DNA of 23,570 bases from an uncultured Clostridia bacterium (lineage in GTDB: Bacteria; Bacillota; Clostridia; TANB77; CAG-508). Of this stretch, positions 8,536 to 17,752 are shown piece by piece; the first letter of the stretch is position 1, and each line of letters starts with the position of its first letter. The notes beneath the pieces were generated by a model that did not search any database, had not been told where the DNA came from, and saw only the letters and a list, made by a program, of their open reading frames with translations. The translations under genes were made by a program, and so were the position numbers. The DNA is taken from NCBI GenBank assembly GCA_948875265.1, contig CAQRYF010000022.1, forward strand, positions 1 through 23,570. Reading direction: 5' to 3'.

Positions 8536-10747
8536 TTCAATCAGAAGTAGCGCATATGCAATACAAGCAAGTGTTGGATGGCCAGGATTAATAATGTATG
8601 GAGTACTTATATACTTATTAATAAAATTCTTATTTATGTACTTTAAACGTTTCTTGGTAGTAGCAATATTAACATTTATGGCACCTATAATTGGAGTTAC
8701 ATATTCAATAGATAAGATAAAAGATAATAAATCTCAATCTCTTAGCAATTGGTTAAAAGAGTATACTTTTAATGTAATCATACAAAGTGTACATGCTTTA
8801 TTGTATACTTTAATGGTAAGCTTAGCATTTAACATGGCTGGCAAATCTATATCTGGCTCAATAATAGCAATATTATTATTGAATTTTATATTGAAGGCAG
8901 AGGTTATATTTAAGAAGATATTTGGAATAAAATCAGGGTCTTTAAAGGATGCATTAAAATCTACATTAGCAGTTATGGCTGGTGTGAAGATAGCTAAAAG
9001 TGTTGCTAGCAGGAATTTCAAATTGTTAGGAAAAGTTACTAAACCAGTAACTTCACCTATAAAAAATATTGCATCAAGAGCTAGTCAATATAAAAGAAAT
9101 GACAAAGTGGAAAAGGTTAAAAAAGCTATAGAAAGTGCCAAAAAAACAGGTGATACAAATATTAAAGTGGGAAGAAATAATTTTAGTATAGCAAGCTTAT
9201 TAAATGAGCCAAATTTCAATTCTACAAGTATTGCAGAGAGTTTAGTAAGCAAAGATGAAGAAATTAAAGAACAGAATAAAGAATATATTAAAAATGCAAT
9301 GAAAGAGACATTTAATACTATAGGAGGAACAGCTCAGGCTATAGCAGCTATACCAGTAGCTGTTGTAGACCCAGAAAAAGGTGCAGTAATGATTTCTAAT
9401 GCACGTTCTCAGTTAAAGAAAGGTATAAATGGATATAGCAAAGAAGGAAAAAATTATAAAGGAAAGCATGCAATAGCTAAAAACTTATTAACAGCCGGAG
9501 CATATACTAGTGCTAGAAACTTAAGAAGAAAAAATTTGGATTATGTAAAAAATATGAACAATAGTGTGATGAATGCTCAACATGAAATGGCAGTAGATAA
9601 GTTACAAAAACAAATAGAAAAACAAAAGAAAGAGTTAGTAAAAACTGTAGATAAAAAGGAACTAGAAAAAGTAATACAAAGTGCAAGTTCTACAGTTTCA
9701 GAAGATGCAATAATTAATACTACATATATGATGCAAGCAATTATGGATACAAAAGTAAATGTAAAAATAGTACAAAGTGAAAAAATATCACAGGCTTTTC
9801 AGGAAGTAAATGATAAAATTGATATGATATCAGAAGGGACAGAAAATATTAGTGAATTATATCAACAAATAGAGGCCACAAATAACTCTGGTGAATTATA
9901 TTTTGAGATAGATCAACAAAAATTCGAGAAGAATATACAAAAAGAGCTTAGAAAAAAGGTTTCAAGAGGACGTGGAAAAAATAAAGTCACGAAACTAGAG
10001 ATAGAAAAAGAATATGAGAGAATGGAAAAAGAAGAGAAATCAGAACTAATTAAAAATGCTGTAACTAATAGTAGAAAGAAGAACAAGAGTATAAAAGCTC
10101 AATTAGAGGATATATCTAATGATGCACAAGATACCAAAACTTTGTATGGAAATATAGAAAAATTAAATAAATCTAGTAAGAAATCAGTTGAAATTGATCA
10201 AAAGAAATTTGAAAAAGACATAAATAAACAATTAATCGGATTAGTTTCTAAAGAGACTAATAAGAGAAAGAAAGATATTACAAGGGCTGAAATAGAGGAT
10301 AGATTTAAGTCTATGAGTAAAGATGAAAGAAATAAAATGGTAAATAAGACTATACTTAAATATGCTAAATTAACAGAAGAGGAAAAACAGAAAGTAAAAG
10401 AAACAAAAACAAATATGAATCTTGATAATGTTAATGAAATTATAGATTCAATAAAAGAAAAAGTAGGCAAAAAAGTACAAGAGAGAAATTATAAAGAAAA
10501 TTTTGAAAAAGTAGTAAAAACTAATATAGAGTTCGAAAGAGGAATTAATTCAGATCAAATAACAAAAGATGATATATATAACTATATATCAAATCTTACT
10601 AATGATGAACTTATAATACAAATAAAAACAGCAGGAGCATATCAAGATAGCCTAAAGAGAAACAAAAATTGTAATAAAGAAGAATATGAAGAAATAGTAA
10701 GAAATATTGAAAAAATGAACTTACATAAAGCACAGATGAAAGGATAG
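8498..10747 (+). CDS. VirB6/TrbL-like protein, C-terminal part with long repeat-bearing cytoplasmic tail (+1 frame of preceding gene)
   Basis: This open frame continues the gene before it. After the shift point it reads EESLYDSIRSS, GWPGLIMYGVLIYLLIKFLF, YFKRFLVVAILTFMAPIIGV and W-KEYTFNVIIQSVHALLYTL, which matches the second half of the other two TrbL paralogues in order and spacing. The ATG at 8498 has no ribosome binding site and lies inside the upstream frame, so it is probably not a genuine start; the part unique to this frame begins near 8510. After the last TM (about residue 145 of this frame) comes a roughly 600-residue, Lys/Glu-rich, mostly helical cytoplasmic tail. It contains three copies of a 95-98 residue repeat (9827-10690). 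Whether it is made as a fusion with the P60 part depends on frameshifting or on the break being an error. Confidence 0.75.
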   Translation: MLVLVGGEESLYDSIRSSAYAIQASVGWPGLIMYGVLIYLLIKFLFMYFKRFLVVAILTFMAPIIGVTYSIDKIKDNKSQSLSNWLKEYTFNVIIQSVHALLYTLMVSLAFNMAGKSISGSIIAILLLNFILKAEVIFKKIFGIKSGSLKDALKSTLAVMAGVKIAKSVASRNFKLLGKVTKPVTSPIKNIASRASQYKRNDKVEKVKKAIESAKKTGDTNIKVGRNNFSIASLLNEPNFNSTSIAESLVSKDEEIKEQNKEYIKNAMKETFNTIGGTAQAIAAIPVAVVDPEKGAVMISNARSQLKKGINGYSKEGKNYKGKHAIAKNLLTAGAYTSARNLRRKNLDYVKNMNNSVMNAQHEMAVDKLQKQIEKQKKELVKTVDKKELEKVIQSASSTVSEDAIINTTYMMQAIMDTKVNVKIVQSEKISQAFQEVNDKIDMISEGTENISELYQQIEATNNSGELYFEIDQQKFEKNIQKELRKKVSRGRGKNKVTKLEIEKEYERMEKEEKSELIKNAVTNSRKKNKSIKAQLEDISNDAQDTKTLYGNIEKLNKSSKKSVEIDQKKFEKDINKQLIGLVSKETNKRKKDITRAEIEDRFKSMSKDERNKMVNKTILKYAKLTEEEKQKVKETKTNMNLDNVNEIIDSIKEKVGKKVQERNYKENFEKVVKTNIEFERGINSDQITKDDIYNYISNLTNDELIIQIKTAGAYQDSLKRNKNCNKEEYEEIVRNIEKMNLHKAQMKG
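9827..10690 (+). repeat. Three diverged ~95-residue coding repeats in TrbL cytoplasmic tail
   Basis: Unit 1 starts near 9827, unit 2 near 10112, unit 3 near 10400. Each contains an FEK anchor (codons at 9923, 10208 and 10502, so spacing is 285 then 294 bases). Units 1 and 2 share LY-x2-IE, EIDQ-KFEK-I-K-L, a basic gap, then a K/R-x-EIE block and (K/E)SELI/NKMVNK-type endings. Unit 3 is shorter and more diverged but keeps FEK, an ITKDDIYNYI block and NDELI. Confidence 0.7.
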
Positions 10748-10754
10748 ATGAATT

Positions 10755-12950
10755 ATGAAAAAAGTTTTACAGAAAATAATAATATTTTCTACAGTTTTTA
10801 TAATTATGTTTAATATAGGGTTTCCAATATTAGGATATGCAGCCTCCGTTGATGTAAACCAACAATTTGACGACAGTGGCGTAGAAATAACATGGGGAGA
10901 TGTTGGGGGAGCCATTATAGATGGATTGGTTGGTATACTAACATGGATACCAAGAGCTATACTTGCAGCTGTTGGTATGGTTGGACAAACCATAATATCA
11001 CAAGTTTGCGGAATAAGCAGCGGAGCAGGAGCTATGGTTACAGCAGAAGATATTATATTTACTGGCAGTTCAAGAAATGACCAAGTTAATATTATTGATG
11101 TAAATTTCTTTGATTTTAGTACTAATGGAGCTGCTGCAAAGAGTTTAGTAAAGTCTTTCAGAGAGGGTGTGGCAAAATGGTATTATGCTTTAAGAAATAT
11201 TTCAATAGTAGCTTCTTTAGCTGTACTTATCTATATTGGTATAAGGATGGCAATTGCATCTGTTGCTTCAGACAAAGCGAAATATAAAGAGATGCTTAAG
11301 GACTGGGTTGTAGGTTTTATAGTGTTATTTCTATTACATTACTTTATGATAATAGTACTAAATTTAAATAATCAATTAGTTGATTTAATATATAATGTAA
11401 ATAAAAGTTCATCTAGTACAATATTTCAAGACTATAATACATCTTTAATATTAAATACATTTAATATTAGCTTTGTTAAAGGTTGGGGATCTTTAATATT
11501 ATATGTTATTTTGCTAGGTACTACTATGGCTTTGTTTGTAATGTATGTGAAACGTTTGTTTACAATAGGGTTTTTAATAGTAATTTCACCTTTAATAACA
11601 GTAACATATGCTATAGATAGATTAGGAGATGGTAAGTCACAGGCTTTAGGAACTTGGATGAAGGAATTTGTATATAATATAATAATTCAGCCATTTCACT
11701 GTATTGTATATGTTGTTATGGTTTCTTCAGCAGTTAATGCATTAGATTCAAGCCCTTCTCTAGGAAATTTAGTGTTTGCTGTATTAGCTGTATTATTTAT
11801 ATTTAAAGCTGAAGATATAGTTAAGAAGATATTTGGAATTGAGAATGACAGTGGAACTGGTAGTATGATGGCAGCAGGAGCGTTAGCAGCGGGGGGAGTA
11901 AGCAAATTAATGTCATCATCACAAAAGGCTAAAAATACGATAGGTAAAGTATCAGGCGGTTCTAAAAGTTCAGCTATTAAACGTAAACAAATTCCTTCAA
12001 AGACTACAAGTACACCTTTAACAACCAGAAATGGAAAAAATACAAATAAAGGAAATTCAAACAAACACTCAAAATTAGATAATATAAGAAATTCGGCAAT
12101 AGGTAAAGCTACCTCAGATTATATTACAGATAAAAAGAATGGATTTAGAGAATTAACTGCAAATCCAAAAGATACTCTAAAGAAAGGTGCAAAACAGCTT
12201 GCTATAAGAGAATTAGCAGCTACTGCAAAGCTTGTTCCTAAAGTATTTGCAGGAGGGCTAGTAGCTGGTGCTACAGGTAATGGAGGACAAGGTATTATTA
12301 CTGGTTATGCAGCTACCAATGGAAGGTTTACAAGAAAATTATCAGAACCATTAGATAGAAAAGCTAATAATATGAAAATTGATGGAAAACAGTCTAGAAA
12401 ATTAGCAGCAGCATACGAGAATTATAGAATTGCTAATAACAATTTATCTGATGATGAACTTTATAATAAATCTATGGACTTATTAGATGCGGATATTAAT
12501 GATTTAACAGATAAAAATGAGATTGCTTTGGCAAAACAATTACAGGAAACAAGAGATAAATATGAATTAGGTGGAGAAAAAGATTCAAAACTTAAAGTAA
12601 TGGATAAAGTTGAAGATATTCAAATGGGTAAAGTTAACAATAATATTGTAAATGTTTCTTTGGATTCAGTAAAAAATGCATCTAAAGGATTAAAAGAAGC
12701 AAATCCTAGTATGACTGATAAGGAAATAATGGGGAAAGCAGATAATATAATGGATAATATAGAAAAAGCGAAAGAAGATGGAAAGAAATATTTAAATTCA
12801 AGTGAATATAAGTCTTTAGAAAAAGATGAAAAGAAACTTGCAAAAGAAATTTATAAATCTAAAGAAGTACTTGAGGCAATAGGAGATACTCCAAATGAAA
12901 CTATAAACAATGAAATAAAGAAAGAGATGGAAAAAGGATTAACAGAGTAA
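10755..12950 (+). CDS. VirB6/TrbL-like channel membrane protein (paralogue 3, long basic tail)
   Basis: 731 residues. It has a signal peptide (MKKVLQKIIIFSTVFIIMFN...GYAA), an outer segment, a hydrophobic stretch near 55-75, then the same block order as the other TrbL copies: IIDVNFF at about 112-118, YIGIRMAIASVASDKAKYK, WVVGFIVLFLLHYFMII, YVKRLFTIGFLIVISPLITV, and W-KEFVYNIIIQPFHCIVYVV. It reads straight through the point where the previous gene changes frame. From about residue 365 a long cytoplasmic tail starts: a Gly/Ala/Ser-rich patch, a strongly basic Ser/Thr/Lys region (about 395-450), an Ala/Gly-rich amphipathic part, then charged helices. Start choice: ATG at 10755, 7 bases after the previous TAG, with a weak AAAGGATAG site; the signal peptide begins exactly there. 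Confidence 0.82.
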   Translation: MKKVLQKIIIFSTVFIIMFNIGFPILGYAASVDVNQQFDDSGVEITWGDVGGAIIDGLVGILTWIPRAILAAVGMVGQTIISQVCGISSGAGAMVTAEDIIFTGSSRNDQVNIIDVNFFDFSTNGAAAKSLVKSFREGVAKWYYALRNISIVASLAVLIYIGIRMAIASVASDKAKYKEMLKDWVVGFIVLFLLHYFMIIVLNLNNQLVDLIYNVNKSSSSTIFQDYNTSLILNTFNISFVKGWGSLILYVILLGTTMALFVMYVKRLFTIGFLIVISPLITVTYAIDRLGDGKSQALGTWMKEFVYNIIIQPFHCIVYVVMVSSAVNALDSSPSLGNLVFAVLAVLFIFKAEDIVKKIFGIENDSGTGSMMAAGALAAGGVSKLMSSSQKAKNTIGKVSGGSKSSAIKRKQIPSKTTSTPLTTRNGKNTNKGNSNKHSKLDNIRNSAIGKATSDYITDKKNGFRELTANPKDTLKKGAKQLAIRELAATAKLVPKVFAGGLVAGATGNGGQGIITGYAATNGRFTRKLSEPLDRKANNMKIDGKQSRKLAAAYENYRIANNNLSDDELYNKSMDLLDADINDLTDKNEIALAKQLQETRDKYELGGEKDSKLKVMDKVEDIQMGKVNNNIVNVSLDSVKNASKGLKEANPSMTDKEIMGKADNIMDNIEKAKEDGKKYLNSSEYKSLEKDEKKLAKEIYKSKEVLEAIGDTPNETINNEIKKEMEKGLTE

Positions 12951-12976
12951 ATTAAAAGTTAGGAGGAGGTGGTAAC

Positions 12977-15900
12977 ATGAGTAACAAAGATGAAAATACT
13001 GATGATTTAATAAAAAAGATAAGAAGGCAGAAATTATTAGAAGAACAAGAAGAGGAAGAAGAAGCAGCAAGAAAAGCTGCGAGACAGCAACAGGATACAG
13101 AAGAAGATGATGAAAATTTAAGGCAAGACGAGGAAGAAGAAAAAGAAAAAAATAGAGATAATAGGGAAGAAGATAATGATGACGACGATGAAGACGAGGA
13201 AGAAGAAAATAATGAAGAAGATGATGAAAATAAGGACAACAATAATCAAGACAATAACAATGACGAGAAAAATGATGAAGGAACGGAAGATAAAAAAGGA
13301 GATAAAGACAAACAGAAAGACAATAATAAGGAAAAAGATAATAAAGAAGAGGAAAAAAATCCTTCTGATAATAGTGAGTCTAAACCTAATTCTAATGATA
13401 ATAAACCAAAAGACAATAACAATAAAAAAGCAGATAGTAAAACACAAAACAATACTAAGTCTAGTTCAAAAAAACAAGGGTCAGATAAACAAGCTCATGA
13501 ACAAACTCCAGGAGAAAATATAGGTAAAAATGTAGCAAATAATCCAGGAAAACCAAAAGAGTTTAATAAACTTGGTAAACAAAATTTAGGAAATAATATG
13601 GGCAAAAATGCATCAAAGGAAGCGGGCAAGCAAGCAAGTAAAAAAGCTGCGGAGCAAGCAGCAAAACAAGCAAGTAAAACTGTAACAAAAGCAGGATCAA
13701 AGGCAGCCGCATCCGCATTAGGTCCAATTCTATTTTGGGTAATTATAATTATATTAATTATAATCATCCTCATTGGAATAATATTCTTTTTTGTATGTAT
13801 GCCAGGAATGGTAATAGGAAAAATAGGAACAGCAATTAATGATTTTAGAAAAAGTGTAGATGGATTTTTTAGTGGTAGTGACTATGCTAAAGTGTTAGTA
13901 GGTAAAAAAGAAGTAGTAGAAGCTGCTGAATATCTTTCTCAAATGGGATATGATTTGGAAGGATTTGGATTTTTAAGTGAAGATGTAGAAGATAAAATAT
14001 CAGCAAGAGCAGATGATAGTTTTTGGGATGGTCTAGTACAGTGGTGGAATGAGAATGATGAAGATGACTCAGAAGCATTAGACTATGAAGATTTTTCTGA
14101 AAAATCGGCTTCTGAAAGAAAAGTGACTGATGATGAAGAGTACCATAATTTATATCTTTCTAAAAAATATAATCCAAATGATAAGGAAAATACAACGAAG
14201 AAAAATATACTATTAGCAACTACAAAGGATGGAGAAGTAAAATATGCTAAATCAAAGTATTTAACTATGTATTTAACAGCAGATAATGCAATATATTTAG
14301 TTAGAAATTATTATACAGATTTTGGTAATAGATTAGCAAAATTGATAGGATTAAATGATACAAGGAATGGATCAGGATTAATAAGTTTTGTTAATGCATC
14401 AGACGTAGATGCAGGAAAATATATAAAAAATGCTAGCGGGCTATCTTTTTCAAACTGTGAAGGTGCTTTTATGAAAGATAGAGTAGAAGTATATAGAGCT
14501 GATAAAATAATGAGAGTATACAATTCAGATGATGGGATATTTACAAAATCATGGTATAATTTTAATATGAATGGATGGTCTAGTAAATATGGAGTACCGC
14601 TTCAACTTTCCTTAGCATTTCACTTATCTAGTTTAGCTCCAGATTTTGCATATGAAGTAGCCAAAATAGGTGCAGAAGATACAGTTGTAGAAATGGGACT
14701 TTTAAAAGTAGGTGGTAATACTAGAAGAATGCTAATAGACCTTGATATAGATGGCGATGGAAATAGTGAAAAATATTATTTAGAGTCAAATACAGCTGTT
14801 AGAATACACAAAGATGGAAATGATAATGACGAAGAGGGATATGATACAATAAATGAAGCTTTAAATTCGGACTTTGCAGATTATGATGAAACAAAAGATA
14901 AAGAAGAACAAAAAGAAGAAGCAAAAGGTAAAATGAAGAGGACACTTGAAGACGTAGAAGAAGAATTAAAGAAAAAAACACAAGATGGACAAAATCCTAT
15001 ACAATTCGGTACATTAGGGTACTGTTATGAATATTATGGTACAGAAGGTGCTTATCAATGGAATAATTTAAGTGAAAATGACTACTATATTAATGTAAAT
15101 AAAGATGAGTATTTAAGCCAATTTATAACAGCTTTAATAGATAATAATCTTTTATATGTTGATAAAGACAAAAATAATAGATTAAAAAAATGTGATGGGG
15201 CAGATTTGAATAAGGCAAAGGAAATGTTTTTTAAATATTTTAAGCTTGCACATGTTAAAGAAGTAGCCAAACAAATATATCATCAAGCAGAAATTAATAA
15301 ATATTATTCTCCAGTGGAAGAAGTTCATAAAAATGGAGAATTTGATAATAGTGATTACGAGTGTAAATATACTAAGAATTATGGTGATTATACAAAAACT
15401 TTTATAGTCAAAAGACTTTCTAGAGAACAAGCATGGGAGTGGTATTTTGAAGGAACTACAGATATAACTTTTAAAACATCACTTTTGGACGATATTTTTG
15501 GAGTAGTAAGCAAACATTTTCCTGTAAGAACTTATTATAAACTAACAAATGCAGATACAGGCGAAGTTGTAAAATATAAAAATGAAAATGAGGATTTAAA
15601 GGCAAGCGATTTTGTTCCTGCTGATGGTGGAAATACTTTTTATAATGATAGTGAGAATACAGGAGAGTTCTGGAGAAGGATGATTCCAAATAAAATAGCA
15701 AAAGCTGTATTAGAGGCAATAGGAGAATCAACAGATAACATTGATCAAAAAGGAAGCAAAGTAGTAGAGATATTAGATGAGATGGATAATATTTCTATGG
15801 ATGATTATACAAAATATACCCCAATGATTTTAGAAGTTGAAAATCATTGGTACCAGGATGTGACTTTTGAAGGGTCATATGAGTGGGATACAAGTGAAAG

Positions 15901-17200
15901 TGCAAAAGTAAGTACAGAGATTTATACAGCAAGTAGTGATGATACTGATTTAATAAAACAAGCAGCTCAAAATAATGTACTTTATATGGATGAAACTACA
16001 TCAGGAAAAGTAAGGCAAGTAGCAGATGCTACAAAAAAAGGAAAAGCAGGACAGAAAATAAAAGATTTACTTAAAGAAAAATATTTTATATATGATGGTA
16101 CTAGAAAATCTGATACAAAACAACAGATAAATTTTGCAAATACATCAGTAGATGCTATTGCAATGTTAGAACAAATTCAAGGAGAAGACGCTCAAGATAT
16201 TATTAGAATGTTCAAAGAATTAATGGCTAATTATAATATATTTTTCGAAGAGGCAGTAGGAACAAAGGAAAAGAAAGAGCTATTTAAAAAAGTTATAAAA
16301 GATTATGCAAATAGTGATAATTTATTAACAGATGGAGATGATTGTGTTTATAGAGCGAATATACCTCCTGCGCAAGAAGGATTTGAGGAAGATTTAGTAG
16401 TACAAGCACCATGTGATGGTAAAATTACATATAAAACAGATGATGCAATTTGTATTGAAATAAATGATAGAGATGGAATATTTAATAAATATTCAATATT
16501 AATATCTGGATTCGATGTTACTATAACAGACAATGTAGAATCTAATGTAACAGAAGGTATGCAGTTAGGAAAGACAATAAGGCAGGATTTAAAACTTGTT
16601 TTAAGAGACGATAAAGGAGCTATTGTTAAAAATGAATATGAAACAGTTGTAGGAGATCCAAGTACACCAGATAATGGATTAGGCAAAGGGGCAGCACAAA
16701 ACTATAATAATGATAGTAATTCTTCAAGTTCTGGAAATATAACATCATCAAATTCAAAAGATACAAGAGTTGCAAAAAGAAATCCTATATATACAACAAA
16801 TCAATTGAAGAAAATATTTAGAGCATATAATAATGGTAGAATGGGAGCAAATTTAGAGGGATACGCACAAGATTTTTGTGACTTACAAACTGAATATGGA
16901 GTAAATCCGTTATTTGCAGCGGCAGTTGCAATTAAAGAACAAGCAGCTGGAACAGCAGATAGTAGTTTGTCAAGAAATAACAACTGGTTTAGTATTAGAA
17001 GCATTAATGGTGGATGGAAAGTATATAGTTCTCCAAGTGAAAGTATAGATGATTTTGGATGGACAATAGCAAAGGGAAGTAATTATTATACACAAGAAAA
17101 ATATACTATTTATGATATTGGATCAAAATACTGCGTTCCTCCAGACGAATGGGTTAAAGGGGTTACAGATATTATGAATACGCTAGAAGCTTTAAAATAG
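12977..17200 (+). CDS. Large T4SS-associated membrane protein: acidic cytoplasmic arm, one TM, degenerate M23-like domain, GH73-like glucosaminidase
   Basis: 1407 residues with a strong AGGAGGAGG site. Residues about 15-200 are low-complexity Glu/Asp/Lys/Asn and surely disordered; about 210-247 is an Ala/Lys helix; one TM lies at about 248-275; the rest is extracytoplasmic. A calcium-loop-like DLDIDGDGNSE occurs at 588-598. At about 1138-1210 VVQAPCDGKI...YSILISG...VTEGMQLGKTI...LKLVLRD has the strand pattern of a lysostaphin-type M23 domain but lacks the HxxxD and HxH metal ligands. At about 1270-1407 a GH73/glucosaminidase-like domain has AAVAIKEQAAG (Glu1321 in the catalytic position), NNNWFSIRS and W-KVYSSPSESIDDF. 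It probably spans the wall and cuts glycan strands around the channel. Cytoplasmic arm plus single TM plus long outer part is VirB10-like in layout only. Confidence 0.78.
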   Translation: MSNKDENTDDLIKKIRRQKLLEEQEEEEEAARKAARQQQDTEEDDENLRQDEEEEKEKNRDNREEDNDDDDEDEEEENNEEDDENKDNNNQDNNNDEKNDEGTEDKKGDKDKQKDNNKEKDNKEEEKNPSDNSESKPNSNDNKPKDNNNKKADSKTQNNTKSSSKKQGSDKQAHEQTPGENIGKNVANNPGKPKEFNKLGKQNLGNNMGKNASKEAGKQASKKAAEQAAKQASKTVTKAGSKAAASALGPILFWVIIIILIIIILIGIIFFFVCMPGMVIGKIGTAINDFRKSVDGFFSGSDYAKVLVGKKEVVEAAEYLSQMGYDLEGFGFLSEDVEDKISARADDSFWDGLVQWWNENDEDDSEALDYEDFSEKSASERKVTDDEEYHNLYLSKKYNPNDKENTTKKNILLATTKDGEVKYAKSKYLTMYLTADNAIYLVRNYYTDFGNRLAKLIGLNDTRNGSGLISFVNASDVDAGKYIKNASGLSFSNCEGAFMKDRVEVYRADKIMRVYNSDDGIFTKSWYNFNMNGWSSKYGVPLQLSLAFHLSSLAPDFAYEVAKIGAEDTVVEMGLLKVGGNTRRMLIDLDIDGDGNSEKYYLESNTAVRIHKDGNDNDEEGYDTINEALNSDFADYDETKDKEEQKEEAKGKMKRTLEDVEEELKKKTQDGQNPIQFGTLGYCYEYYGTEGAYQWNNLSENDYYINVNKDEYLSQFITALIDNNLLYVDKDKNNRLKKCDGADLNKAKEMFFKYFKLAHVKEVAKQIYHQAEINKYYSPVEEVHKNGEFDNSDYECKYTKNYGDYTKTFIVKRLSREQAWEWYFEGTTDITFKTSLLDDIFGVVSKHFPVRTYYKLTNADTGEVVKYKNENEDLKASDFVPADGGNTFYNDSENTGEFWRRMIPNKIAKAVLEAIGESTDNIDQKGSKVVEILDEMDNISMDDYTKYTPMILEVENHWYQDVTFEGSYEWDTSESAKVSTEIYTASSDDTDLIKQAAQNNVLYMDETTSGKVRQVADATKKGKAGQKIKDLLKEKYFIYDGTRKSDTKQQINFANTSVDAIAMLEQIQGEDAQDIIRMFKELMANYNIFFEEAVGTKEKKELFKKVIKDYANSDNLLTDGDDCVYRANIPPAQEGFEEDLVVQAPCDGKITYKTDDAICIEINDRDGIFNKYSILISGFDVTITDNVESNVTEGMQLGKTIRQDLKLVLRDDKGAIVKNEYETVVGDPSTPDNGLGKGAAQNYNNDSNSSSSGNITSSNSKDTRVAKRNPIYTTNQLKKIFRAYNNGRMGANLEGYAQDFCDLQTEYGVNPLFAAAVAIKEQAAGTADSSLSRNNNWFSIRSINGGWKVYSSPSESIDDFGWTIAKGSNYYTQEKYTIYDIGSKYCVPPDEWVKGVTDIMNTLEALK

Positions 17201-17215
17201 TAAGGAGAGAAAAAT

Positions 17216-17737
17216 ATGTCAAGGATAAAAAATAAGAAATTATTAATATCTCTAATTATAATTTGTGTTTTAATAATATTAATAATTCTAAATATTTTAA
17301 TTAAAGAGAATAAAAGGAAAAATACTAATATAGAAAACCAAAAAGCAATTGAGCAAGAAAATCAAGAACAAGAAGAGGGAGAATTACTTGAAGAATTAAA
17401 GTCTGTATCTGAATCTGAAAGAATAAAAATATACATAAGTAAATATTTTAAGTATATTGAAAACAAAGATTATAATTCTGCATATGAATTATTATATCCA
17501 GAATTTAGAAATAATTATTTTCCAACAATAGAAGATTATGAAAAATATATTGAAGAACAAGATTATCCAGGTTTACTTACAATAGATTATAATGATATAT
17601 ATATGCAAGGAGAATATTATATAGTAACAGTAAAAATTGGAGATATGATAACAAGATCAGAAACAACAAAGATTGAAAAACAATTGATAATACAAGAGAA
17701 TGGATATAATGATTATTATATATCTGTAAAAATGTAA
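17216..17737 (+). CDS. Small TM protein with NTF2-like outer domain (candidate VirB8/TcpC-like), copy 1
   Basis: 173 residues. One TM lies at about 10-29, then a Glu/Gln-rich linker and a compact domain at about 62-173. That domain has a helix with YISKYFKYIENKDYNSAYELL, a second helix (PTIEDYEKYI), then beta-strands ending in NGYNDYYISVKM. Helices with the (D/N)Y-x-x-AYxLL pattern followed by a beta-sheet are typical of NTF2-like folds, the fold of VirB8 and TcpC. Its position at the end of a T4SS operon supports a VirB8-type assembly role at the membrane. AAGGAGAG lies 7 bases before the ATG. The fold call is by pattern; the VirB8 equivalence is inference. Confidence 0.6.
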   Translation: MSRIKNKKLLISLIIICVLIILIILNILIKENKRKNTNIENQKAIEQENQEQEEGELLEELKSVSESERIKIYISKYFKYIENKDYNSAYELLYPEFRNNYFPTIEDYEKYIEEQDYPGLLTIDYNDIYMQGEYYIVTVKIGDMITRSETTKIEKQLIIQENGYNDYYISVKM

Positions 17738-17752
17738 GAAGGAGGAAAAAGA

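Noticed and set aside
12952..13523. Ser-, Phe/Ile- or Lys-rich reading frames opposite or beside the acidic region
   Set aside because: These are by-products of the purine-rich GAA/GAT repeats encoding the Glu/Asp arm; no start signals.
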